This document shows positions 34,471-49,277 of a stretch of 64,000 bases of DNA, one piece after another. How positions within the stretch are numbered: the stretch's first letter is position 1; each line of letters opens with the position of its first letter. A program made the translations under genes and the position numbers. Source of the DNA: Oxyruncus cristatus (lineage: Eukaryota; Chordata; Aves; Passeriformes; Cotingidae); contig VXAY01002818.1 of NCBI GenBank assembly GCA_013399855.1, forward strand, positions 124,001-188,000. The letters are read 5' to 3'. The notes under the pieces were generated by a model that saw only the letters and a program-made list of their open reading frames with translations, searched no databases and had not been told where the DNA came from.

Positions 34471-37400
34471 AAACCTTAACATGACAGCAGGTAATCCCTG
34501 TGGGAGGGTGGATGCTTTGCTACATTTATTGTCTACATCCTCATCTAGGTAGAGATCAAGCATTTATGCATGGACAACTCACTTCACTGAAATCTCTGCC
34601 ACTCTGACAAACTTAGTCTAACTTGTGACAGATTTAAAATACCTGTTGGCTAACAAGATAAACACACACACATACAATTACAGGTAGCAAATCCCTTAGT
34701 GGAGCATGCTGAAAAATAAATGCATAGCTAATGGAAGAATAAGTTTCTTGAAATTGTAAAACAACTAGTCAAGAACAAGGTTTTTAAATAGGCTTTTCAT
34801 TTCATGTGTATCTGTTGCATAATAACTTTTAAGAACAGCTCCTTTCAAAGTCATTTCCAGTAAAAGACGACAGTCCATCCCTGTAATCTGATGGTGGTAA
34901 GGGGAAGAGCATGGGGGAAAGTTTATATGACTGTAAAAGTCAAGAGTAGTATCTGTTTGTTAGTTTTTGGTAGGTTTGCAGAGTGCACAGGAGAAGTGAA
35001 CTACTATATTTATGTGAGGCTGTCAGGGCAGACAACCTGAGAATCCTGCAGTGATGGAGAGCTTTTCTAGAAACAGCTATTAGGGTGAGGGGCAAAGCAC
35101 AGGAACTTTCGTCATAAAAAAATATAGTGGACATGTTTTAATATGTGAATATGTTTCTGAAAGACATGACACTTTATGTAGAATATTATTGACTTCTAGG
35201 GGGGAAAAATCTTTTTTTGAGATGTGTGTGGGTTCCCTCTAATTCAAAAAGAGATGCAGTTTTCAAAGATACAATACCTTATTATGAACTTCTGGCACAC
35301 TGAATCAGAAGTATCACTGTTACAAACAGTTTACAGACTAATTATGGTGTTAGGTATTTTCTCGAAAACCTGACAGCTTAATATAAACTACTTGAATCAG
35401 GGTAGATTTTCACTAACAATTATGTAAAACTCAAGACATAACTATTTTGCAATGAAAAGACATGAAACCAGATCAGAGGGTAGAAAGTTATGAAGGCTGA
35501 GTTGAAATGAGCCTGCACAGTCCTTCTCAGGGAGGCAAGTGCAGCTGTGGACGCTGCTGATTCCCTTTTGTACAGTGGAATAAGACTGTTTGTGTCAATC
35601 TATTCAGGAGTGAAGACACATACTTTGTCACAAATGAAACAGCCATGATTTTAGCTTTCTCTTCTAAGTGTGATCTAGTGGGTAAAACACAGGACTGGTA
35701 TTGTATTAACTTGAGTACAAAGCACAGAGCAAATTGTGTTCTCACTTCATGTTTTAGCATGGTAATCTCAAAGCATTTTTAGACAAAGGAAAAAAAGCAA
35801 AATATTAGAGAATATAATTTTTATTTTCACTAACTCAACTAACCTCTTTCTATGAAAAATCAATATCTGATACTTGAAAATAAAGTTCTCCATGGCATGT
35901 ACTGATTACCATATCATCCTTCCTATTTATGTATATGTTAAACACTGCACTGGAGAAAACTTTTATTACTTTGTGCTGCTTTGGTGAGAGTCAAGTCTTA
36001 GTTTTTCCATATTTCTTCTCTGTGCCAGTGTCAGCAGAAACACTGAAACCCTCTTGGCTGATCAACATGTTTATTTAACTTGTTTCCAAATAGGGATTTT
36101 TTAAATAGAAAATTAACACAAAGTAAAGGAAAACAGAATACAAGTTACTGCATCTACCTTATTACTGGAAAAAAGGTTACTGTGGCATAAATTACTATTT
36201 TTCCTTCACTGCAAAGAGATTCACTTTGTGCCCATATGTTTTTGAGCTCCAGCAAGTAACTAAAATCTTTTCACTTTAAAGTTTGATACAAAAAATAGCA
36301 CAGCAGCATTAGAAACTGACATCTGTGCTGAAGTTGAATCCACAAATACATAAAATTATGAAAACACATCAATTTTCATATTTGCTGGAAAAAGTTGAAT
36401 CATGAAAAACTTGATCATTGGGATCTCTAAATTGATGGAACTGGGCAAAAGGGGCATAAAGAGTCCACAGTGCTGGTTTACTCTGAACCATCCTTTAAAA
36501 CTGCCATGAGAAATAGAACTTGAACTTAGTGACGTTACTCATACGCTCAAAATTAAGGGAGCATATGGAGTCCGGAACAATAGTTTAGTTGCAAAATTTT
36601 TTTAGAAGGGAGAGGAAATCTGCCATCTAAGTAAATGAATGTTGCAACTGAATATTAAGAGGTTCTTGGCTGTAGTTCTTGACATTAACCTAGCTATGAG
36701 GCACAGAGGAAGAAATAGTGAGAAGTTAGTATAGGTCATGGAGGTGTGACTGCCTTCTTACACAGAGTAGGAGGAACAGCACAAGCTGCCTGTTCTGGGA
36801 GGAGAACAGGGGCCTGAAAAAGCTACTCATACAAGGATTTTAACACTTCTAAAAAAATGCAAGGTTAGAACTGTAAACCTGCAGGCTTCCCAGGTTAAGA
36901 TGGAGGCCATAGATAAAAGCAAGTCCTTTATTTTTTTTTTTTTTCTTTTTAGTGTTTTGGATTTTTGGTTGAGTTTTGGTTTGTTTGTTTTTTTTTTTTT
37001 TTTCCCCCCAGGTGATAATTGAGATTTTGATAGAAGCACTCAATTGTACATCCTAAGTTTAAACTAATGAAATTTAAGATGTCACTCTCCAAAATAGTGC
37101 TGTATCTATGAAAACAATTTGAAAGAGGACTTTAGGTCCTCTCCCAGAACTTTGAAAATATTAAATATATTTGTAATGAAGGCACTTCTTTACTGTCAAG
37201 AGGTGCGCAGTGCGTATAGCTAGCAATAAACTGAACAATGCAGGCATGTAAGAAAGGAATACTACAGCACTGACTATTTAGTCCTAAACCAAAGTAATGA
37301 AGTACTGTATCTTTCTGATGTTTCACTGATTTTCATGGATGAAAAAGAAGTCTCTTCTTTAAGTTAATTTTTTTGGGGTTTGTTGGCTGGTTACATCTGC

Positions 37401-37651
37401 ACTGTTGTCGAATTCGCCCCTAGAATTTACACCAAAAGGGAATCTAGGAACTTCAATTCCGGGCCAACCCCTCACTGTATCACAATAACACACATCATTA
37501 AGATAGCTGCTACAATATTTGGCACTTCTACCCAAAATTACAACATGATGTCAAGAATTGTAACATAGACAGGGAAAAACAGTAGCCAATACAAACACCG
37601 GGTATGAAAAAAAAGCAAGATTGCACTGTACATTGTGTCAACCTAACATGT
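34471..37651. other. Unique sequence with T-rich tracts, no gene recognised
   Basis: Two T tracts lie at 36930-36950 and 36975-37003, the second ending in six C. Minus-strand frames over them are Lys runs and not genes. Nothing else was recognised. Confidence 0.5.
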
Positions 37652-37965
37652 AGAATCACAGAATATTCTGTGTTGGAAAGGACCCACAAGGATCATTGAT
37701 GTCAGCCCTGCACAGGACAGCCTGAAGTCACACCACGTGCCTGAGAGCATTGTCCACACACTTCTTGAACTCTCTCAGGCTTGGTGATGTGACTTCTTCC
37801 CCGAGGAGCCTGTTCCAGTGCCCAACCCCCCCTCTGGATGAAGAACCTTTTCCTAATATCCAAGCTACACCTCCCCTGACACAACTTCAGGCTATTCCCT
37901 TGGGTCCTGTCACTGGTCAAGAGAGAGAAGATCAGTGCCTGCCGCTCACTTCTGCTCATGAGGAA
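37652..37965 (-). mobile_element. CR1 LINE 3' end, minus strand
   Basis: On the minus strand this reads the last part of a CR1: a C-terminal coding stretch including LDIRKRFF, then the UTR with 'GATCCTTGTGGGTCC' and a tail of ATTCTGTGATTCT at the low-coordinate end. Its UTR differs from those of the other copies, so it is another subfamily. The 5' limit is estimated. The plus-strand frame at 37750-38064 is its shadow. Confidence 0.85.
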
Positions 37966-40900
37966 GTGTCTAAATGTGGAAGAATCCAAATGAGGAAGTA
38001 TCCAAAATGTAATTTCATTCCTGTTAAAAAAGAAAGGATAGAAAATGTATCCAATCTTCCATAATCCTTTACAACTAGGATGGCTTGATTTTCTTCATTT
38101 ACTGAAGAAGCTGACCAGGTTGCTGCTGCTCTCCTGTTGATCCTAGGAGCTCTGGCATCTATTAACAGAAGAAGAACTCTTTCATTGTAGAGACCTGGGA
38201 CATTGTTTCATCTGAGCCACAAGGACTAATGCAATAAAAAGAATAGACTCTCACAATATTTTAAAGTCTTTTCCCTTTTCAGCCATCAGTGGAGCACATT
38301 TGAAATTGGTAGAACCACTTCATGCTTCCTGTCTGGCTATAAGTGGGTGTCATCCTACTGCTTCCTTCTGATGCAAGCAAATAAATCATTTTACGAACCT
38401 GTAAAACCAGTACATATTCTAGAAAATGGTCAGTTTTTATTTCCTTTGGCATGACTGGACTAAATACTTAGAATATTTATTTACATCTTTTTACCTGTTT
38501 AATATCTGTAGAAATCTCTTACGAGTCAGAAAAAAAGTGTACAAGAGCAGAACTGAATCCCATGTTAATCCACCAGTAGTCCAGTTACTAATGAGATTCC
38601 TCCCTGCAGCTAAGATCCCCCACCAGACTAAAATTTATTTGGGCTCAGCACGCTAAAGTCATGAGTCGAATTAGGATTTTTTTTAATACAGCCTGATTTT
38701 TGTCTGTGTCCTTTTCTCTGACTGATAGTTTCTTCCTGCAGCTGAATGAGTACCTTGGCTACAAAATGTTCAATGAAGGAAGAGAACATCTGTAGTAAGC
38801 CTCCAGGCACTGAAATATTTGAGTGGAGATAAGTCAATTGTACATCTGAGCAAGTAATTTCTGCTCTGGCATAGGAATTTGCTTTCCTTTGAACACTGAA
38901 AAGAGCTATATGACTTTTAACCTGGACTGAACTTTAAAGAGCTGCTGACTACTACTGGAAAACCTTACAAAACCTTAGACAGATGCAATTCCCCTTGTGT
39001 CTTATTGTCTCTTCAAATATGTCATAAAACAGAACAGTTCAATCTGAAATGTATAACACAGTTTTTCCAGTCAGAGAGTTAAAATATTATGTCCTTTAAT
39101 GAGGCATATGTAAACTCTAGTAAGAAGTTATCATTTTCATTTTTGTATAGGCTTCCAAAAGGTCTTTCCTTGCTGATTAAACCAGCAGTAAATGAGATTT
39201 GCAGCACAGAAATATAGCTTCATTGCTTCAAATCCCTCCCATTTTGCCCCAATACCTACAAAAGCTTGGCGGCTCAAGCACTGAAAGTATTGTCTACAAG
39301 GATGACTAATATCTATCCTGTTGTTTCATTGTTCACCTTCTTTGTTTTTAATGGCTCACTTTTTTCGTATTTAGACCATAAAATCTTGGGTCAAAAGCCT
39401 TAATTCCGTTCTATGTTTGTCTTGATCTAGGCATCTGAAGTTCTATTGAAACAAACAAAAAAAAAATCACAGTTCAATTGTGCAATACCCAGAAGCACAT
39501 TTTCAAAATTTTCGCTGAACAAAAGGTAGAATCGATTTGCTTCATATATGTTGTGAACTTGCTGACTTTTGTCAGTGTCTAAGCTCTACATGCAAACCTT
39601 CTTTTATTTTAAATCTGTATGTCTAAACATAACAGCTGCCTTCAGAGGCAGGGGACTAGGGTACAAACCTAATGAGTTGTGCTCTATATTTCTCTTTCTC
39701 ATGGTGAGGTGCTTCTTTAGTCAGATAAGAGGAAGTTATAAAAATCATACCATCAGTGAATGTGACACTTGTTCTCGACTGATTATGCTAGGGCATGGAT
39801 CCCTTTTTCATTTCCTCCCTAAATGCGGATGAGTATTGTTTAAACCCTGGCTCTTTTCCCATTGTGATTTGGGAACCTGCCATAAAGCAATACCTGTGTG
39901 GTAGACATATATCCCTTAAAAGGTTTGAATAAAAAGTCACTAAAGGAGTTGTACACAGACCTCCGCCCATATGAATTAAATGGCAGGAGACAGGCATAAA
40001 AGGTGGGGTTTAGTATTATGCCTCTGCTTCTTTAAAAAGACACCAAAGATACTTTTGCATTTGAATTACCCCCCACAGGAAGGCACTACTTTAATTTCTT
40101 TAAAGGCAATCCTTAAATTTTCCCACTTTAAACTTGAGTAGTAATCTCAATATCAGACCTGCCACAGAATTTCTTCCCCAAAGTAGAGTTGCAGATACTG
40201 TATTAGATTAAAGTAGTTCCGAAAACTTTTGGAAGGAAACTAACAGCTAACATACCTGTGGATTTTAAATGTTGAAAGAAATTATGGGCATTGGGTGTAC
40301 TGGCATTTAGCACGACGCCTCATATGGTAATTCATTGCAAGACGATGTCTAATACATATCTTTAAGTTCATTGCCTATCACACTAAGATAGAAAAAATTA
40401 TTCCTGTGGCAGTTGTAGAAGTTTAGAGCTTTGCAAATAATGCACTGTCTACATAAGAGGGTTATTTTAGCAATACAGTTTTGAAAATGTTTATCTTAGC
40501 CAATAGATAGGTTATGGAAATAAGTGCGTTATGAGCTATTAAGTGAGTGTAATTTGGAAAGAAGGAAAGCAATAACACTGCAGTACACTTTCATATAAAG
40601 ATGTAGAACAATATACTACATTGTACAACACAATATAGTATTGTTTGAAAAATACTGTGTGGTCAGATAATTCAGGAGAAACACGTTGCCTAGACACGCT
40701 GGATTATTCACAGGATCTAAACTCTGGCATTTACATTAGAGTTTAACTCTCTGAACTTGAAATTCCTTGGTATGGAATACATACAAATACAGATGGCCCT
40801 AATACTGTAACATAGTACTGTATGTTGGAATGAGTGATTTAGCAAAGTTAGCAAACATATTCTTTCAATTATATGGCAACTTGAAAAAAAATTAAAAAAA

Positions 40901-43900
40901 AAAGTTGCAAGGTATTTGACCTCTATTGAATTACATGATTGATATTCTTGCATAAATATATTTCAAAATTTGGGGCTGACTCCAGCAGAAAATATCCATG
41001 ACCTTCCAGGTCGCTCAAACCCTGGCTGCAGAGGAAGCCAGGAGTGTGGGAGGAGAGAAAGAAAGAATGTTAATGGTTAGAGGCTGTATGGGTCTTCTTG
41101 AAGCGTACTCTGTTGAATTGCAGTTCTGGTTTTGGTTTTATACTAAAGCAAACACAAAAGTCTTAGATCAGGCAAATGACTTTTCTTTTTTTTTTCTGTT
41201 CCTCATCTGTCATAACCAAATAGTGGCTGACCACCTTCTACTGGGCTGTTTGCTGGAGCATGGCTAGAGAGTTCAGACAATTATGAAACCTTGTCTTGGT
41301 GATGGATCTTCACCCTTTCTGCTCTAAGAACATACAGAGTTGTATTCAGCTCATTGCCATTACTGAACTTCTAACTGAAGCAGTTCTGATTTCAGGTCAG
41401 AAAAGAATACTACATACACCTGGTCTGACTAATACAGGCCATGGAACTGCATCCCAATGACTGCCCCCACCAAGTCTATCCCAATGCTTGGCCGCAGCAT
41501 TGTTAAGCATTCATCTCAAGAACAAGTCCTCTTCTTACACTTAATTTAAATCATTCTCCTGAAAAGAAGTGACTGCCCAGCAGTCAAGTTGGAGGAGTCA
41601 CATAAACCCCAAAGTAAATGCTTATATTTATGAAGGTATTCAGCAAAGTTTACAGGGAAAAAAATTGCTTATTTTACTGAATACTCTGTAACAAGGACAA
41701 AGGACAGATGGCATGTCATAATACAGATGTTTTATAGGAACTAATTAAATGAGTCAAATTAGTCTATTTAATTATTTAGGGTCCGGTTCAGGAAAGAAAA
41801 TGTCTTTGTTTTCTGCATATACAGACTTTGAGAAGCAAATAATCACTTTTCTATGAACCTTATGCAGTGTGGAAGCCCATCACTTTGAAAAGACTGTATT
41901 TGTATTACAGACATAAGCCATCTGTGACTACATCTGAAGAAGTGGTTCAAATTATATTAAATAACTACAGCCTTGTTAGCAATTTCTAGATATATTATGG
42001 AAGAGCTTTATTCAGAGATCTTCCCATTGGTTATAGCTACAATAATTGTATGGCAGCAGCTGCTGAACAATAAAGCTATGTGGTTTAGAGTCTGCTATTC
42101 TGTTAGTAGGTCTCAGTTTCGACAATTTTTGTTCGGAGAGCAAACTAAGAAAAATAGGTCAAGTGGAAACTGGAAACACCAGAAATCTCACAAAAAAGAC
42201 TGTTCTTATAAAAGCTTCATCCAAAACAAACTTTGGACTTTTTAGATTTGCCCATTGATATCCTTTCACTATGATAAGAATAATTTCTTAAGACTAATCT
42301 GACTGTTATCCCTGTTATTCAGTTGCTACACTTACAGTAGTCACAAGTAATTTATTTACTTAACTATAAAAATAAGAGGACTATAGGTCAAAGTGACTCA
42401 GGGTTGCACATAGCCACATGCGGAAGTTTTACATGCATTAGCTGTGCAAGCTGAAGATGTTAAGAGTTCTGGCTCCCTGTCACTGTCTACCACCTGAAGG
42501 CTACTGCCCTCACTTACTGCCAGCAGGTAGGAACTTTTTAACACACTTCTGGCAAAGTTGGCCAAGTGAACTCAAGTGACCTTTTGCAGCTGGCTTTGCC
42601 AGGAATGGATTAGTGACCAATATGAAGCCATCTGCCAGCAGAGCTTCAGGGTCATTACCTTCCTACAGAAGAGGAGTGCTGTCTATGACTATGACTCTTT
42701 GTGAAGCTAATTTCTTACCATGGGCTGAGAAGACATCCCAATAACAGACTTGATGAAATAAGAGATTAGCAAGTAAATGAGGGAGTGAGAACAGGCAAAT
42801 TGTTAAGTGAGAGTGAGAGTGGGCAAAGTCTCTCTGCCATTTCTGAATATTGCTCAAATAGCCTGTTTCTACCTGAAAAAGAAAAAACGTATATCAACAG
42901 AAAACCAACACCCAGATATCAGTAAACACATTTAAATTTTCTTTCCAACTCTTCTTTAAAATAAAACATTTCACTGTATCCTACCACATTTGTAGTCTAA
43001 TACTACACTGAAGAGATACAGACTGGAGTGGTCCTCCACTGACTCAGTGTCATCTGCAGACATGCCACTCTGAAGCCCAACTTCACCTTAGCTTGGAAAA
43101 TTGATTAACTTCAGCCAAATTGGTGATGGTCATTCAAAAGGACTTCTGGTATAAAATGGTGTAACATTGCCTCTAGAGGGAAGGGAAATAGAAACAAATT
43201 CAGGTTGTTGAAGTAAGAGTCATATATTACTTTGGACTGGATTCAGCAGTGGGAGAACTGACCTGAGGAAGTAGAAGTTAATTATATGCAAGAAGGAGAA
43301 TTTAAAATCATGTTTAAAGCTCTGTAAAATAACTCCACTTGTTATTCTCTTTGATACTTGTTATGCTCATTGGCAGAGTCTGTCTTTGTTAGAGGTGTAG
43401 GAACATGCTCTTCTTCGCCCAAGACGGTGCTTATAGGTAAACTTTACTGTTCATATAGTAACACTGGCACTGTCTTTCTGGCTGTTATAAGCAAGCTGAC
43501 ACCTGATCACATAATAAGAGCATGGAAGGTGTCACTCAGTGGTCTCTGGAGCAGGAAGTAATCTGCTGCCGGGGGCAGGCGTGAGATGAAAATATGTGAG
43601 ATATAAGCATGGAAAAAATGTCAGACCCAAAGCTCTAGAGAGATACATATCGCATTTTTCTGATCTAACGTAACTTTCAAAAGAATAATCTATGGCAGGA
43701 AAACAAATCAATAATTTTCCTGAGAATGCTTCTGCTGCATTTATTTTTGAGCAAATTCTATATCTCTTTCTTTTATTAAAAAAAAAAAAAAAGGCATAAT
43801 GACAGGACAAGAAAAACAGCATCTAAGTTTTAGAAAAAGACATGTAGCATACCAGTGTGTGTCTGTTCAGCACTATCTAGATTATTCAAGTTGGGAGATA

Positions 43901-44068
43901 AGGAGAAACTTAAACCACTGATACAAAAGGAATTTTAAGAGGATTAAATACTTTAAAAGCTATAAAATAAGGCAAAAGTGAAGTAATTCAATAGTCTAAA
44001 TATGAGAACTATTTTATTACTTATTAACTGAGAGCTGAGGAGACCCCAACATATTTTTTTGCCTTTTA
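37966..44068. other. Unique sequence, no gene recognised
   Basis: A 6-kb stretch with short frames only (up to about 96 codons). A poly(A) tract lies at 43778-43792. No interspersed repeat was recognised. Confidence 0.5.
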
Positions 44069-44194
44069 AATGCCAGGTTGAATGGAGATCTAAGCAACTT
44101 GGCCAAGTGAAAGGTGTCCCTGCCATTGGCAAGGAGCTTGAAACTAGATGATTTTTAAGGTCCCTTCTAACCCAAATCATTCTATGATTCTATG
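44069..44194 (+). mobile_element. CR1 LINE 3' UTR fragment, plus strand
   Basis: Only the final 126 or so bases of a CR1 remain: 'GGTGTCCCTGCC', 'CTAGATGATTTTTAAGGTCCC' and a tail of two ATTCTATG units (44179-44194). There is no coding sequence. The UTR matches the subfamily seen at 33920 and 51346. Confidence 0.88.
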
Positions 44195-46039
44195 ATATTG
44201 AGACCAGCCTTGAACTGATCTAACCTTATGTAAAAAACAGTCATAGGAAAACTGATGATCAGCATCTCGATCGACATAACAGGGATCTGTAGAGCTGTGA
44301 GCAAATTGTTACACCTTGCATTAAACAGATGAGATCTTAAGGCCTGGGTTGGGAACAACTCACGTAATCTCTGAACTGGTGGAGAAAGGACCCATCACAC
44401 ATCACTTCACACCCAAGCGACATATACTTGGTGATTATATTTGTAGTGATAATTTGAACCACTGTACTCTCCATAGTAAATAGTCTCAAATAGAAGATGA
44501 GTTGGCACTAATTCTCTTGAATGCAACCTTCTAGTACCATTAATCCTCATAACAACCACTAATTTATCAGTGCTTGACTATGAGACAGAATTGGTCACTC
44601 CAGCACAAAACTGATACATCACCATTTACTTGGCTTTCCAAGAAGTGACTGCTTAGTTTTTGTTGACCTTGATTTTGTACATGTAACACATTTCTCTCTG
44701 CCTTCCAAAACCCAGTCTGGTGTGCAGTTTTCACAGAGCATGGTGGCTATGGACAGTTAATAGAAAAATATTCCAAACCCAGGAGGATTTTTCTTGATTC
44801 TATTGTTATTTTTAAAATGGAATTTGTGGTACCATGCAGTTGCTGACCAAACCTTTCTAAACTATACCATTAACATACAATAATTTAAAAAACCATGCAC
44901 CGATAACTTTGCCTCACTAACCTACATGTTTGTGTAAAGTGAACGTGACTATAATGCACTCTAATTGCAATTCTATATTACAATACTGCAGTATATAACT
45001 CAATTCTTTTGAAAGTTTCTGCAATGCAATTTTTAAAGTGTTTCTATGAAGACTGCATTAGTATATCTTGGGAGATAGCACACCTTGGGACACAGCACTC
45101 GCTATAGAATCTGTATCACATAACTCCTGTGTACAGCAGCACTGAAACTTTTTGCCTTCAACAACTGAAAAACCTAAGCTATTGAAAGTCACCTGGGATT
45201 TCACCACAGGAAAAAGATTCATAGCCACTATTTATGGATAATACAGTTAATACACATTTATAGGCTTTGAGGTAGATTTTTCTCAGCCTTTGTTGGCTGC
45301 AAGAATTTAAACAAAAAAGAATCTTACATTTTCCATTTGTATTTCTTCAATTTCACCTGAAAGAAACTGGCGACTTGGATTAGTAATGGTATTTGGTGAA
45401 GTTTTGGGTAGTTTCCCTGACAACTTTATTGCTCACAAATTAGATTCAGTATGGCTCTCTTGGATTTGATATGTTTTTTTTATAAAAGCCTGTGTACTAA
45501 TCTGCCAAGTAAACATGGAACATATGCTGGTTTGTCCAGGAAACGGCACACTTAGAGCTTGATCCATGTCACCTCACTGTTTCTATTTCTATGTGATTGC
45601 TGAGGTCTCAGTAAACATGTTCCTATGTTATTTTAGTCTAAGGCTGGTGCAAAATCATTTTTCATCCTAACCTAATTGGCAACAATTGATGTCAATAATC
45701 TGAGAAGATGGTAAACGTCATGCTTCTAATGGGGAAAAATAATCCTTCCAGTATGTTTTCTGGTCTCATGTGTCTGTTGCAATGTGTGGCATTCTACTAT
45801 TCAGTGAGGTAAAGTATGACAATTTCCTTGTTCCATTTGCACTCTTGGGAAGCCTGTGGGTCATGACTATAATGTACATTTGGTCCAGACCCAAGTCCAC
45901 GACCTTATCTTGAAAAACCTCTGATCCTTATGTCTGTGTCTCTAAATACTGGAGGCTTGCTCCTTCCATGTCTACATAGTTTAAGAAACAGACTCAGGCT
46001 ACGGAGTTCTTAGATTGCTACAAGTTTCATGCATTGGAT
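44195..46039. other. Unique sequence, no gene recognised
   Basis: AT-rich sequence without recognisable genes or repeats. Confidence 0.5.
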
Positions 46040-46197
46040 CAGTCTGCCCACGGAAGCAGGTGAGTCACCAATGTTGGAGGTATTTACAGACAAGTAGATG
46101 AGGCACTTAGGGACATGGTTTAGTGGTGAATTTGTCAGTGCTGGATTAATGGTTGGACTTGATGAACTTGATGAATAATGATTCTATGATTCTATAT
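46040..46197 (+). mobile_element. CR1 LINE 3' UTR fragment, plus strand
   Basis: A short CR1 end: CTGCCCACGGAAGCAG (a diverged form of the GLPRE coding end), 'TTAATGGTTGGACTTGATGA', then a tail beginning ATTCTATG at 46181. It is strongly 5'-truncated. Confidence 0.85.
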
Positions 46198-47133
46198 CCT
46201 ACTTATCAGACAAGAATGTCTTCACTGAGTTGCAAGGCATGTGTTGGTTATTGCAGCCATAGAAGTACTGCCTGGCACTGAGATGCTCCTTCATATTTCA
46301 GCTGAAACTTAAGTGTCATGGACGAGGTCTCAGAGTTACTGCTGGCCCATTTCAGTGCAATAACAACCAGATGCTGTTTGGCAAGAGTTAGCTGAGGTAA
46401 ACCAGTTCCACTGAAAATGGAACAAGGGCTGCGTTTCCACAGCTGTGTTGCCAGTTAAGGAATTATTACGTGGGCTCCTTGGCACTTCATTTCCTCATGG
46501 CTTTTCACCTGTCACCTCCTGCCCAGTGTGTTAGAAGGTATTTTGGTTCACTCAGCAGAGCTGGTTGTTCGCTGACCTTTTTGATACTGCTTGAAGCTGT
46601 GATCACAGAAAACGGTATAACTCATTCATGGGAGATTGGCAAGAGGCTCATGGTTTGGTTACAGCACAAGTTTGAAGACTTAGGCCCACAGAAAAGAATA
46701 AATATAGTACAAAAATCAGGAAATATTAGAACAAGCTTTGAAATTTGACCTTCTACTTTGTATGTCAAGATACTATGTCATGAATACCAATTTCTTGAAT
46801 AAAGCATTTGAAAGTAATTGGAATTTGCTGGATATATTTCTACATTAATTTGTGTGAGTGACACAGACTTGGCTTCCCAAGTCTGGCTATGGAGTTTAAC
46901 CCCCACCACAATTCACTTGACTGGAAACTGAGTGGCTTCATTCCATGATTTTGACAATGTAAAACATGAATTCATTATTTCTGAAGTTACAGGTACACAG
47001 GACTTATAAACTACTATGTAGCTAAGAATAACATGCCTTGTGGGACTGGACCTTCTGACAACTCAGACAAGATATACCATGTGGGCCATAAGACAAGATG
47101 GGTCAAGTGGAAGATTTCGGAAAGAAAGAATCT

Positions 47134-47303
47134 TTAATTCCATGACAAGCCAACCTTTATATCCTCCTTCTTAGGCATGACCTTTAGAGTGCAGTTTTCT
47201 TCAGGTACCTTAAAGCTTGTAGGTATGATTGAAACGTGAAGAGTTTCCAGTGTTGAGCTTGGATAGCTCTGAATGCCAGTTCCTAGTTTTATGGCAGGGT
47301 CTA
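47134..47303 (-). CDS. Candidate terminal exon or small secreted-protein frame, minus strand
   Basis: On the minus strand a long pyrimidine tract (CTTTTTTCTCTTCTTTCAG) ends at 47304, a textbook splice acceptor. The following 170 bases stay open for 55 full codons to TAA (47134-47136), entered with one base from a preceding exon. The peptide contains an Asn-Cys-Thr sequon and a Lys-rich end. Alternatively, the frame starts at an ATG further upstream (47383-47385), and the residues before the acceptor would form a hydrophobic signal-like segment. Neither reading is proven. The protein is not recognised, and chance is a serious alternative. Confidence 0.22.
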
Positions 47304-49230
47304 CTGAAAGAAGAGAAAAAAGACCATAAATAAAGAGAATTATAGACCATAACACTCCTCGTTGCCCACTCCTAATCTCCAACACCTCTAGAACTTTAAT
47401 TAGTAAATACCCAGAAGCTGGCGTTAATCATTCAGCGTGTTGATTGGTTGTCCATATAACAATCAGACATACCAGGTATAAATACAGAGGTAAGCAATTC
47501 AGACTGAATAGCATCACAAAATTTTTACCTTTGCATAAGCCAGTGAAATATTTCAAAGTAATTTAAGGTTCACTTTAACCTTTTTGACAGCATTCATCAT
47601 ATTGTTTAACTAAATAATGGTAACAAAGTCACTGCTTAATCACCATAAAATTGCAAAGATTTATGTATATGAAATAGGAAGCATATTTCTAACTTTTGGA
47701 CAAAAATCTGTTGTTGTTTTTCAACACTATTCAAAAGTTTTAAATAGTTCAAGGTACCTCAAAAGTGGTGATCAGTATGTCTGTGTTTCCTAGAGCTGAT
47801 TGAAACATATTCAGTGAAATTCGAATTTGCTGAAACATACTATTATATCAAAGTTAAAAATATTTCAGTAAAGTTCATGACTTTTGAAAGCAATCATACT
47901 GGGAAGGGAGAAATGATGTGATAAATTCTCCAGCATTGTAAGTGTTGGGAAAGCAGGCATAAGTGGGGTTTAAACTGGAATCTTTGGACAGTGTCCTGGC
48001 CATCACCTCTCTTCACAATAATGAAGTAGGAATGTACGTGTCAGTTTTGAAAGGTGTTAATTCAATACCATTCCAGTGATAGAAAATTCATTGAAAAGCT
48101 TTTGTTTTCATGCCAGTGTAGAATAAATACATTCAAGTTTCACAGAAGGTTGCCACGAAATAGAACCACTGTTCTTTGGTCGAGTCAGATATTTTAACAC
48201 ATTTGTTTTGCTCATTGGAAAACTGGCATAGTAATTTTAAAAGGTAAAGCAATATGTCAGTGGCTGAGAAAAAGCATGGGGATAAATCTACGCACAAGGG
48301 TAATGGTGCTGTTCAGGAGTGATGATGATTTTTTATTTGCAAAGTCCTGGATGTAGGATATTGTGCTCCATAGGAACAGTTCCCTGAGTAAGCAATAAAC
48401 CTGCACTACAAGGGGTTTAGTCCATTTCCACAGACACTTCTGGTAAATGCATAGCTTTCTACCAATTTAGCTGTTTGTAAACCTTTTGCTGCAGAGTCTG
48501 TTCTTTACCACTGCTGTTCATTCTCCCACACAGTGTGATACTTTTGCATGGGAGGCTCTTTTGTTTCTCTCATCTTTGCTTTCTCCCACCTATACAAGCC
48601 TTTGCTTTAGAAGACAGTATCCATTAGTTTCACCCCAGCACCACAGAATTGAGTTTTATTAGGTCAGTAACTTCTGGTGTGTAAAGCTACAGGGCCAACA
48701 CATAGGAAAAAAACCAAATAAACACACCAAGCTTACCATAGCAAAAGAAATTATGCCAGTTTATGTGTACTAGATGGTATAGGTTGTCTTCAATGGAATT
48801 TCTAGGGCAACCTCAAATATCCATCTTCACCCAAAATTTAAAAAAACACAAGGGGAAAGGTTTTCTGTGCTGTTATTATTATCTTTGGTTGCTTTTAGAA
48901 TTCTACACAGAAATGTGTTTTTTCCCTTGGCCAGTGAATCCTTTTCATGGCTGCTCTCTGAGGTGACCTCTGGATGAACACACACTCCTGCACTCCCTTT
49001 TTCAGTAACAACAGAGTTATGATCATCCCGATCACCTGGCAATGATGTTGCACTTCTTTCAAAACTTTACTGGGGTCTAATGAGGTCTGAATTTGAAATT
49101 TTTTTGAAGATTTTTAGAAATAATTTACTTGAAATTTAAGCTGCAAAACGAGAAGTGTGGATGCAGTGTACTTCATGCAGGATGTATGTGGTGGGAGGAA
49201 ATTTATTTGCTGTGAACAGCAAGATTTTAC

Positions 49231-49277
49231 GAAAAAAAAAAGAAAGAAAGAGAAAGAAGAAAAAAAAAGAAAAATAA
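49231..49277 (+). repeat. Purine-rich A/GAAA tract
   Basis: A mixed A and GAAA tract of about 47 bases. It is low-complexity sequence and creates a spurious minus-strand frame rich in Phe. Confidence 0.85.
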
